From: Geothermovivens sp964644845
GTDB taxonomy: Bacteria; Zhuqueibacterota; Zhuqueibacteria; Oleimicrobiales; Geothermoviventaceae
Assembly (NCBI GenBank): GCA_964644845.1
Contig: CAZXXS010000125.1
Coordinates: 1 to 5,580 of the forward strand
Reading direction: 5' to 3'
Length of the DNA stretch: 5,580 nucleotides
The notes beneath the pieces were generated by a model. That model searched no databases. It had not been told where the DNA came from and was given only the letters and a program-made list of their open reading frames with translations. Made by a program: the position numbers and the translations under genes. This document shows positions 1-5,317 of this stretch, piece after piece. Positions within the stretch are counted from its first letter, which is position 1; the number at the start of each line of letters is the position of its first letter.

Positions 1-139
1 CAAGTTGCGCCAGCTGGGTAAAATGAAGCACCACGGTAAGAAAAGCATGCACCGGCCAGGCTGCATGCACGGGCATGGCATGATGATGCCGCACAAGCCG
101 ATGCGTAGTCCCGGCCTGATGCCACCCCAGGGGCCGTAA
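1..139 (+). CDS. C-terminal end of a Met/His-rich, probably periplasmic metal-binding or Spy/CpxP-like protein (partial)
   Basis: Only the last 45 codons are present. They read in the frame beginning at base 2 and stop at TAA 137-139. The visible tail contains 8 Met, 6 His, one Cys and many Lys, Pro and Gly, with clusters such as CMHGHGMMMPH. Thioether- and imidazole-rich tails of this kind are seen in periplasmic copper/heavy-metal proteins and in some Spy/CpxP-type envelope-stress chaperones, so a metal-binding role outside the cytoplasm is a reasonable inference. The start of the visible part (KLRQLGKMKHH) could be the end of a helical domain, but no family can be assigned without the rest. 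A strong terminator follows 22 bases after the stop, and the gene converges on the minus-strand set that ends at 819. Confidence that this is a real coding end is fairly high; its function is a guess. Confidence 0.6.
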   Translation, partial: KLRQLGKMKHHGKKSMHRPGCMHGHGMMMPHKPMRSPGLMPPQGP

Positions 140-161
140 GACCAAGGACACCTCGGGAAAG

Positions 162-199
162 GAAGCTCCGCGGAGTACGCTCTGCGGAGCTTCTTTCTT
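162..199 (+). terminator. Rho-independent terminator of the upstream + gene
   Basis: GAAGCTCCGC (162-171) pairs perfectly with GCGGAGCTTC (184-193). The stem extends inward by one G.T and three further pairs, giving about 14 bp closed by a TACG loop at 176-179. It is followed directly by the T-rich run TTTCTT (194-199). It lies 22 bases after the TAA of the partial gene, in the right orientation to end its transcript. Confidence 0.85.
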
Positions 200-208
200 G
201 TACGCTGC

Positions 209-246
209 TTCCGCTGGCCCAAATGGGGCGCTTCCGGGCAGCGGAA
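209..246. repeat. 8-bp inverted repeat (hairpin)
   Basis: TTCCGCTG (209-216) and CAGCGGAA (239-246) are perfect reverse complements around a 22-base loop, and the loop itself can pair GCCC with GGGC. Neither side is followed by a T-tract, so it does not look like a second intrinsic terminator. It sits just beyond the terminator at 162-199. Confidence 0.45.
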
Positions 247-262
247 AGATCGCTCGGTGAAG

Positions 263-305
263 GGAATGCCTTTGGCTGGCTGGTCGATCCCCCGGATCGG
301 CATCC
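263..305. repeat. Nested inverted repeat with inner CGATCC/GGATCG stem
   Basis: An inner hairpin, CGATCC (285-290) / GGATCG (294-299) with a CCC loop, is flanked by a possible outer stem of 263-270 (GGAATGCC, one bulged A) with 299-305 (GGCATCC). The two stems compete for G299. The structure is plausible as RNA or as a DNA cruciform; its function is unknown. Confidence 0.35.
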
Positions 306-446
306 AGAGGCTGTGTGCACGGAGCTTGAATGAGGGAACCGTGCGTTGGAAACGAATCAGCCGTCGCCTCCTCCCGGGAAACTCTGGCAGGGGCCGGGAA
401 GAGCGGCCTGTTCGAGCCGAAACGAAGGCACCACTCGGGTTCTGGC

Positions 447-459
447 GCGGATTCAGCAG
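447..459 (+). repeat. 13-bp direct repeat, copy 1
   Basis: GCGGATTCAGCAG occurs here and again at 527-539, exactly 80 bases later. The flanks are also partly alike (TGGCGC before copy 1, CCTG before copy 2) but diverge quickly. Confidence 0.5.
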
Positions 460-526
460 GCTCTGTGAAGACACGCCAGACCGCTCCTAGCGCCTTACTG
501 ACCGGCCCGGCCCGTTCGGCGACCTG

Positions 527-539
527 GCGGATTCAGCAG
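527..539 (+). repeat. 13-bp direct repeat, copy 2
   Basis: Second exact copy of GCGGATTCAGCAG. It is followed directly by the 22-base segment (541-562) that recurs in altered form at 5410-5431. Confidence 0.5.
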
Positions 540-540
540 C

Positions 541-562
541 GGAAGCGAATCCCAGCGGGTGA
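541..562. repeat. Dispersed short segment, copy A (relates to 5410-5431)
   Basis: Over 22 bases this segment matches 5410-5431 at 16 positions. The six mismatches (545, 548, 551, 554, 557, 560) are spaced exactly three bases apart. Read on the + strand both encode KRIPAG, and with the flanking codons RKRIPAG followed by D or E. Read on the - strand both encode SPAGIRF. Neither copy lies in a convincing gene. Confidence 0.35.
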
Positions 563-672
563 CCCTGGCTCGCTGTTGCGACGGCAAACTTGGGGCTGCC
601 CGTTCAGGAGCAAGCTTGCCGTCTGAATTCGGGGCCGTACAACAAGCGCAGCGCTCACGCTCAGAGGGCGAG

Positions 673-709
673 GCTCTGCCTGTCAACAGGGTTGGCTGAC
701 AGGCGGAGC
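673..709. repeat. 13-bp inverted repeat downstream of the minus-strand genes
   Basis: GCTCTGCCTGTCA (673-685) pairs with TGACAGGCGGAGC (697-709), with a single G.T wobble and an 11-base loop. It lies 110 bases beyond the stop of the minus-strand lipoprotein gene, so it may lie in or end that transcript. Neither strand has a T-tract after the stem, so I do not call it an intrinsic terminator. It could act as an mRNA 3'-end stabiliser or be part of an intergenic repeat. Confidence 0.5.
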
Positions 710-741
710 TCGTTGGGCGTGCTCGGGCAGAGTAGCAGATC

Positions 742-778
742 GAGGGCGTTGCCGATTCCGAGCAGGAGGCCCGCCCTC
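742..778. repeat. 7-bp GC-rich inverted repeat after the lipoprotein gene
   Basis: GAGGGCG (742-748) and CGCCCTC (772-778) are perfect reverse complements around a 23-base loop. This is the first stem-forming element after the minus-strand stop codon at 819, but the long loop and the lack of a T-run make a terminator role uncertain. Confidence 0.3.
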
Positions 779-818
779 CCAGATGCCTGTGAAGCCAACC
801 TGTCTCGGGAAACCGTCT

Positions 819-1079
819 CTACGGCTGCTTTTTCTCTTCTTGCTTTTTGTGTTCTTCCAGCTGAAGTTGGTGAATGCTCTTGTAACCAGGGGGTGGCTCA
901 GGCGCCGTTGTGTCTGGCTGTGCTACCTGAGTGGTCTCCGCCTGCGTTGCTATCTGGGTTTCGGTAGCCGGCTGTTTGGCTTCAGGTTTTTCGCTCGCTG
1001 CCTTTTTCTGGCAGCCGACAGCCACCAGCAAAGCCAGCAGCGCTACGGCTAAGAATGTGCCGATTTGGCGCGTCTTCAT
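819..1079 (-). CDS. Small Cys-lipidated protein with C-terminal SIHQLQLEEHK motif
   Basis: This is a predicted 86-aa lipoprotein. The start is the ATG at 1079-1077, preceded by GAGGTG with a 6-base gap; a longer frame runs upstream but overlaps the neighbouring gene and lacks this context. Residues 1-22 form a signal peptide (MKTRQ, then a hydrophobic core of Ala/Leu/Val) ending in VAVGC, so Cys23 should be lipidated. Gln at +2 gives no sign of inner-membrane retention by the E. coli rule. Residues 24-64 are low complexity (Lys, Ala, Glu, Thr, Gln, then a proline-rich EPPPG stretch) and probably a flexible linker. Residues 68-78 are SIHQLQLEEHK, followed by a charged KKQEEKKQP end. The same motif (SIHQLELERHK) stands at the mature N-terminus of the GH18 protein encoded 31 bases upstream. 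Co-transcription is likely. I do not know the family; a surface anchor or partner for the enzyme is only an inference. Confidence 0.82.
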   Translation of the reverse strand: MKTRQIGTFLAVALLALLVAVGCQKKAASEKPEAKQPATETQIATQAETTQVAQPDTTAPEPPPGYKSIHQLQLEEHKKQEEKKQP

Positions 1080-1085
1080 GTTGAG

Positions 1086-1091
1086 CACCTC
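1086..1091 (-). promoter_or_regulatory. Ribosome binding site of the lipoprotein gene
   Basis: GAGGTG on the minus strand stands 6 bases before the ATG at 1079. It decides the start, giving an N-terminus with a proper lipoprotein signal. The site lies inside the short gap after the GH18 stop codon, which fits translation from a shared mRNA. Confidence 0.7.
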
Positions 1092-1110
1092 GTGTTCGTC
1101 CTTTCCTCCG

Positions 1111-3573
1111 TCACCGCACCAGCGAAATGCGTTCGACGCGTCTTGTGTTCCCTGCACGGAGCACGACCAGGTACACACCCGACGCGACGTGACGCCCTTC
1201 GTTGTCCAGCCCGTCCCAACGGACGGTTTTGCTGAGGGGGTGGTCAGGGCGCCCACGCCAGAGCGTCCGAATGTGTCGGCCGAGTGTGTCGAACACCTCA
1301 AGCGTGGCCGACCGGCTTGTGGGCACACTGAACCGAATGGCTACGGTAGAGTTAAAGGGATTCGGGTAGGCCGGGTAGAGCGTGATCTGGCGCGGGAGTT
1401 GCTTTGGACTGTGCGCGATCCCGGTGGTTTCCTCGACACCGAAGAAACCAAGCACCCGAGCCATGACCGAGTCTCGTGGCGGTTGCGGGTAAATTGTTTC
1501 AAACGGAATGCCCAGGTAGACAAGTTTGCCCGGGGCTGTTCCGTCCGGGAACGTACCGTCGAACTGAACGCCTGCCACGTAGTCCGCGTTGTAGCGCAGG
1601 CAGGCGCGGCTGCCGCCAACGGGGCGAATGCCGTCGGGGTAGGACACACTGTAAATGCCGTGCGTACCGTCGTCGTAAGCAAAGCTCAGCCCCTCGAAGA
1701 TGCTACCAGAAACACCTTCCACTGTCCAGTCGGCGACCTTGTCACGCACGAATTCGGCCTTGAGAAAATTGTGGTAGAAGGCAATGTCACTCGGACTGCC
1801 CTTAGCTTCCAGATCCCAACCGATCTCGGATCCGCTGACGAACAATTTGCCCCCATTTTGGAGGTACCGCTCTACCTGACGCTGTTCGCGGTCGCTGAAG
1901 GTTTCGTCGGCCGTGCCTTCCTCGCCGAGAATCCAGTCCACAACCGCGAATCTGCACAAATCCAGCAAGCTGTCTTCCACAGCCTCGTTGGACGTGCTCG
2001 AAAACCCGAATCCGGCTCGCCAGATGCTCCCACCGTGCTGAATCACGAAGTCACGCGTGTTGCCTCCCTCGCTCATGCGATCGAAACCGTTAACAATCAA
2101 GACGCGGGGAGCTGTACTGTCCGGAACAGCTGCCAGCACCTCGGTGGGCGAACTTTCGCCGTTACCGTTTGCTGCCGTCAACTTGAAGAAGTGGATCGTT
2201 CTTGGTTCCAGAGACCACAGCTCCATCTCCGGGTTCGGGAAATCGCCGAGCAACTCGAAGTTGTGCCCGTCCAGGCTGTGGTAGACCCTGTAGGATGTGG
2301 CCCCTGTGGAAGGTCGACACTCGATGCGCACCAGCCCACGGTCCTGCGCCAGCACGCGGAAGTGCGTCGGTTCGAGGGGCGGGGCGGAGCTTCCGAAATG
2401 TTCGGCCAATGCACCCCAGAGCTCAGGTCGCGAACCGTCGTAGCCAAGCGCCCAGATTCCCACGCCTTTCAAATTCTTGCTGATCGCAAGCTCGTACTTT
2501 GCGCTCAAACTGAGGCTGTCGTCGTACCAGCCCTGGTACCAGCCTCCGGAGACTTGCCAGCGGTACCAGGGGCACTTGGAAACCGAGTCACGCAGCTTAC
2601 CGTACTTTTCGGCCTTCGGTTCGGCCTCGGAGTAGAATGCCGCGGATCCCCCACCGCGTGTCGACGCACCAGGGGAACCGCTCACCGTAGGCCACTCGTA
2701 GCCGTAGTAGGGTAGCCCAAGAATGATCTTGCTGCCGTCACCTCCCGTAGCGCGGAGGTAATCGTTCACTGTCCAGGTGACGTTGTACGTGCCCCAGCCG
2801 TTCAGGGGCGACACCGGTCCCGCCGAGGCCGAGTTTTTCCAGTGGTAGTCGTACCCCATGATGAAAAGGCCGTCGGTGTAACGCGCCAGGCGCGCGTAGT
2901 CAAACGCGTTGCCCCAGTTGACGGCTGGGGTAGCCATGGTGACGTACGAGCCCGGAATGTTCGCGTGAAAGGAGTCCGTAAGTGCGCGCATGAACGTAAC
3001 GAGATTGTCGCGCTGCGTGCTGGGGACGCCTTCGAAATCGATGTTCACGCCGTCGGCGGACGCGTTCTTCACCTGCTGGAGGAGGTTTTTGATGAGACGG
3101 GTTCGGTACGACGCTGAGGAAAGCAAGCGGCTGATTGCGTCGGAGTCGAACAAAATGGCCACGAGAACAACGCGCACGCCATTTGCGTGAGCTCCGTTGA
3201 TCAAATCGCGATTGGGCCAGCCGTGCAGGTTCGCGATGTAACCGGTTGAGGTAACCTCAGCGCCGAAGTAGGCGATCGTGGTCAACAGGCTGTAGTTGTA
3301 GTTCTGGTAGGCGGTTCCCATCCAGTAAGGATGGTAGCCGAAGATCTCTCTGTCTGGAGCCCCGTTTCGCTTCCTGAGCGCCAGCGGAATGACGTGGTCT
3401 ACTTCGGGTACCTCCGGGATGTAGTCTTTGTGCCTTTCCAGTTCCAGCTGGTGAATGGACGGGTGACCCGACTCCGGCCCCTGGGCTTGCAGGGCCAGAC
3501 CGAACAGGAAAAGAAAACTGCCGGTGAGGAGAGAGATGCTTCTTACCGGGGAAAACGGCTTCAGATGCTTCAA
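1111..3573 (-). CDS. Secreted multidomain glycoside hydrolase family 18 protein with T9SS-type C-terminal sorting domain
   Basis: An 820-aa protein starting at TTG 3573-3571, five bases after a perfect AGGAGG. The next ATG upstream (3705) would add 44 residues and bury the signal peptide. Domains in order: signal peptide (about 1-30, hydrophobic SLLTGSFLFLFGLALQA); motif SIHQLELERHK (39-49); GH18 barrel (about 75-393) with D174-G-V-N177-I-D179-F-E181, E181 being the expected proton donor, plus MGYDYHW (239-245), GLPYYGYEW (286-294) and GVGIWALGYDG (370-380); FN3-like domain (about 402-484); a Rossmann/glutamine-amidotransferase-like module (about 488-713, VLIVNGFDR, FVSGSEIGWDL, GKLVYLGIPFETIY) with no visible nucleophile Cys at the elbow; and a FlgD-Ig-like/T9SS type A domain (about 729-820, YPAYPNPFN to GVYLVVLRAG). 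GH18 enzymes cleave beta-1,4 GlcNAc links; this barrel resembles the YaaH/chitinase-like branch, so chitin or peptidoglycan glycan are both possible. It lies 31 bases before the lipoprotein gene and 168 after the symporter. Confidence 0.93.
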   Translation of the reverse strand: MKHLKPFSPVRSISLLTGSFLFLFGLALQAQGPESGHPSIHQLELERHKDYIPEVPEVDHVIPLALRKRNGAPDREIFGYHPYWMGTAYQNYNYSLLTTIAYFGAEVTSTGYIANLHGWPNRDLINGAHANGVRVVLVAILFDSDAISRLLSSASYRTRLIKNLLQQVKNASADGVNIDFEGVPSTQRDNLVTFMRALTDSFHANIPGSYVTMATPAVNWGNAFDYARLARYTDGLFIMGYDYHWKNSASAGPVSPLNGWGTYNVTWTVNDYLRATGGDGSKIILGLPYYGYEWPTVSGSPGASTRGGGSAAFYSEAEPKAEKYGKLRDSVSKCPWYRWQVSGGWYQGWYDDSLSLSAKYELAISKNLKGVGIWALGYDGSRPELWGALAEHFGSSAPPLEPTHFRVLAQDRGLVRIECRPSTGATSYRVYHSLDGHNFELLGDFPNPEMELWSLEPRTIHFFKLTAANGNGESSPTEVLAAVPDSTAPRVLIVNGFDRMSEGGNTRDFVIQHGGSIWRAGFGFSSTSNEAVEDSLLDLCRFAVVDWILGEEGTADETFSDREQRQVERYLQNGGKLFVSGSEIGWDLEAKGSPSDIAFYHNFLKAEFVRDKVADWTVEGVSGSIFEGLSFAYDDGTHGIYSVSYPDGIRPVGGSRACLRYNADYVAGVQFDGTFPDGTAPGKLVYLGIPFETIYPQPPRDSVMARVLGFFGVEETTGIAHSPKQLPRQITLYPAYPNPFNSTVAIRFSVPTSRSATLEVFDTLGRHIRTLWRGRPDHPLSKTVRWDGLDNEGRHVASGVYLVVLRAGNTRRVERISLVR

Positions 3574-3578
3574 AACGA

Positions 3579-3584
3579 CCTCCT
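3579..3584 (-). promoter_or_regulatory. Strong ribosome binding site selecting a TTG start
   Basis: AGGAGG on the minus strand is followed by five bases and then TTG (3573-3571). No ATG or GTG lies at a proper distance, and the protein from this TTG begins with a clean signal peptide (Lys-rich start, hydrophobic core, Ala before the cut), so this site fixes the start of the GH18 gene. Confidence 0.85.
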
Positions 3585-3741
3585 GCGAATTTGAACGCTC
3601 GTTTTGTCCTGTCGTTAGTCGCTGTGTTCCAGGATACCGCAACGGTCCCACGCCAACGGGTAACGGGTTCTCGGGGTCAAAAGCAGCCCACGGGGTGCGC
3701 CACAAGCCGGCTGTGCGCGAGCGGTACGGGGCCCTCAGTGG

Positions 3742-5178
3742 TCAGCTTGCCGAAGGCTTCGTCAGAAGACTGATCAGCAGGCCAACGGTGAATGTTACCG
3801 TTGTACCGATGAGCACGTACCACGGCCACGCTACGGAAGTGGTGCTGACCCAGAGCATGGCCGCCAGGCCTAGCACCATGCCGCTCAGAGCACCCCGTTG
3901 ATTGGCTTGCGGGACGAGCCTGCCCAGCAGAAAAGCTCCCAACAACCCGCCGTAAGTAAAGCTTGCAATCGTAAGCCCGACCTCGAGCACGTTTCCCCAC
4001 GACGCCGCCAGAGCGGCCACGCCAATCAGAACGGCTGCCCAGACTAGGGTTACCCAGCGCGAGATGAGCAGCTCACGCTGGGGGCTCAGCTGGTTTTTCA
4101 GAAACGGCTTGTACAGGTCGACAACGGTGCTGCTTGCCAGCGAGTTGAGTGTACCCGAAAGCGTGGACATGGCCGCTGCGAAAATGGCGGCGATGACCAG
4201 CCCCGAGATCCCTTGTGGCAACTGTTGTACGATGAACAGCGGGAAGATCTCATCGGCTCGTTGCAGATGCCGACCCAGGGGGAAACGCTGGTAGAACACG
4301 TACAGCATCACACCGATCAGCAGGAAAAAAGCGAACTGGGCTACAATCACAAAACCGCTGCCGATCAGCGCTTTCTGGCTGTCGCGTTGATTCCGGCAGG
4401 TGAGCAGACGCTGGACCATGAGCTGGTCGGTTCCGTGACTGGCCATCGTCAGGAAGGTACCTCCCAGGATGCCTGACCAGATGGTGTAAGGCACGTGAAG
4501 GCTGAAGTGAAGATCGAGGAGCTTGAACTTGCCGGCCGCGCTTCCGATCTGAACCACCTCGCTCCAGCCGCCGGGCAGCTTGTTCAGGATGGCCAGGACG
4601 GCGACGAACGCCCCGGTCAGGTAGACGACGATCTGGATGACGTCCATCCAGACGACCGCCTTAATGCCGCCCATGTAGGTGTAGAGAACTGTTACGACGG
4701 CGATGATCGCGATTGCTTTGGGGTAGCTCATGCCGGTGACGAGCGCAAGCGGAATTGCTGTAGCAAACAGGCGGACCCCGTCGGCCAAAACGCGCGTCAC
4801 CAGAAAAATGACGGAGGAAAAACTGCGCGTTTTGTGTCCGAAGCGGCGGTCGAGAAACTGGTACGCTGTGAACAGTTCTCCCCGGTAGTAAGCTGGAATG
4901 AAGAGGAAACTGATCACAATTCGGGCGAGGAAGTAACCGAAAGTCAACTGTAGAAACGTCATGTTGGAGGTGTACGCCAGAGCTGGCACACCGATGAACG
5001 TCAGAGTGCTGGTCTCTGTGGCCACGATCGACAAACTGACGGCCCACCAGGGAAGTTCTCGGCTCCCGAGGAAGTAGTCGCGCGTGTCGCGCATTTTGCG
5101 GCCAAACCAGGAACCGAGCGCAGCGACAGCGATCAGGTAAACGAAAAGGACCCCGTAATCGATGGCGGTGAATCCCAC
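3742..5178 (-). CDS. Sodium:solute symporter (SSS / SLC5 family)
   Basis: A 478-aa inner-membrane protein that would import a solute together with Na+. The start is GTG 5178-5176, five bases after GGAGG; the longer frame from ATG 5301 adds 41 unlikely residues and would overlap the promoter. About 12-13 hydrophobic segments run along the protein. Family signs: IDYGVLFVYLIAVAALGSWFG (first segment), DYFLGSRELPWWAVSLS (34-50), TETSTLTFIGVPALAY (54-69), TAYQFLDRRFG (104-114), YTYMGGIKAVVWMDVIQ (166-182), HGTDQLMVQR (248-257) and AAAMSTLSGTLNSLASS (334-350), which matches the segment holding the Na2-site hydroxyls in vSGLT (here S338/T339). Length is near the lower end for bacterial members. Substrate cannot be read from sequence; location ahead of a GH18 gene hints at an amino sugar or a muropeptide-type product, but SSS members also carry sugars, amino acids and carboxylates. 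It is the first gene of the minus-strand set. Confidence 0.92.
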   Translation of the reverse strand: MGFTAIDYGVLFVYLIAVAALGSWFGRKMRDTRDYFLGSRELPWWAVSLSIVATETSTLTFIGVPALAYTSNMTFLQLTFGYFLARIVISFLFIPAYYRGELFTAYQFLDRRFGHKTRSFSSVIFLVTRVLADGVRLFATAIPLALVTGMSYPKAIAIIAVVTVLYTYMGGIKAVVWMDVIQIVVYLTGAFVAVLAILNKLPGGWSEVVQIGSAAGKFKLLDLHFSLHVPYTIWSGILGGTFLTMASHGTDQLMVQRLLTCRNQRDSQKALIGSGFVIVAQFAFFLLIGVMLYVFYQRFPLGRHLQRADEIFPLFIVQQLPQGISGLVIAAIFAAAMSTLSGTLNSLASSTVVDLYKPFLKNQLSPQRELLISRWVTLVWAAVLIGVAALAASWGNVLEVGLTIASFTYGGLLGAFLLGRLVPQANQRGALSGMVLGLAAMLWVSTTSVAWPWYVLIGTTVTFTVGLLISLLTKPSAS

Positions 5179-5183
5179 GTTAG

Positions 5184-5188
5184 CCTCC
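5184..5188 (-). promoter_or_regulatory. Ribosome binding site selecting a GTG start for the symporter
   Basis: GGAGG on the minus strand, then five bases, then GTG (5178-5176). The protein then starts directly before the first membrane segment, as usual for the family. Confidence 0.75.
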
Positions 5189-5214
5189 AGTGTGAACGGT
5201 GGAAGAATGTGCGA

Positions 5215-5262
5215 CGTTCGGCGCCGGGCAGCAGCGAACGGCACAGAAACACGCGTTGTGCC
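5215..5262 (-). other. Two adjacent hairpins in the symporter mRNA leader
   Basis: GGCACA/TGTGCC (5240-5245 with 5257-5262, 11-base loop) and CGTTCG/CGAACG (5215-5220 with 5235-5240, 14-base loop) are perfect 6-bp stems that meet at base 5240. They lie between the proposed promoter and the GTG start. No riboswitch family that I know is recognisable. They may be incidental. Confidence 0.3.
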
Positions 5263-5288
5263 TGAAGCTGAAAAGGACAGCTGGCCAA

Positions 5289-5317
5289 ATGATAAGCACA
5301 AGCCGTGAGAAACTCAA
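5289..5317 (-). promoter_or_regulatory. Probable sigma70-type promoter of the symporter-GH18-lipoprotein set
   Basis: On the minus strand, TTGAGT (-35 at 5317-5312, four of six to consensus) is followed by a 17-base spacer and TATCAT (-10 at 5294-5289, five of six). Transcription would begin near 5282, leaving a leader of about 104 bases before GTG 5178. It is the best match I saw in the 400 bases upstream of the symporter. The consensus used is that of E. coli and may not hold exactly in this lineage. Confidence 0.5.

Larger units (their letters stand above)
200..818. other. Convergent intergenic region with no supported gene
   Basis: This stretch of about 620 bases lies between the end of the + gene and the stop of the minus-strand lipoprotein. 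Several short open frames cross it, but none has a convincing ribosome binding site with a protein-like composition, and none resembles a family I know. I looked for tRNA T-arms and for the conserved cores of RNase P RNA, SRP RNA and tmRNA and did not see them. It does hold inverted repeats (209-246, 263-305, 673-709, 742-778) and a 13-bp direct repeat (447-459 and 527-539). No obvious T-tracted terminator for the minus-strand genes is visible here. Confidence 0.6.

Noticed and set aside
400..425. tRNA T-arm-like GTTCGAGCC
   Set aside because: The flanking bases do not form a T-stem and no acceptor, D or anticodon arms can be placed around it.
257..626. Overlapping short + strand open frames in the intergenic region
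   Set aside because: Arg/Ser/Gly/Pro-rich chance composition, no convincing ribosome binding site, no family resemblance, and the frames overlap each other.
590..1052. Two + strand frames (125 and 89 codons) running over the lipoprotein gene
   Set aside because: They are the antisense of the lipoprotein. The apparent hydrophobic stretch (LLFLFLLFVFF) arises from the Lys/Glu/Gln codons of the opposite strand.
1080..1328. Longer form of the lipoprotein starting at 1328
   Set aside because: It would overlap the end of the GH18 gene by over 200 bases and place the signal peptide inside the protein; the ATG at 1079 has a good ribosome binding site.
931..2715. Open frame of 594 codons on the + strand opposite the GH18 gene
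   Set aside because: It lies almost wholly antisense to the well-supported GH18 and lipoprotein genes, has no recognisable domain or sensible ribosome binding site, and is explained by codon bias of GC-rich coding DNA leaving the opposite frame free of stops.
3574..3741. Separate promoter or terminator between the symporter and GH18 genes
   Set aside because: A TATCCT is present on the minus strand, but without a -35 at a proper distance. Only weak stems are seen, the best being CAGCC/GGCTG with a loop of about 20 bases before CTTTTG, so I could not support either element.
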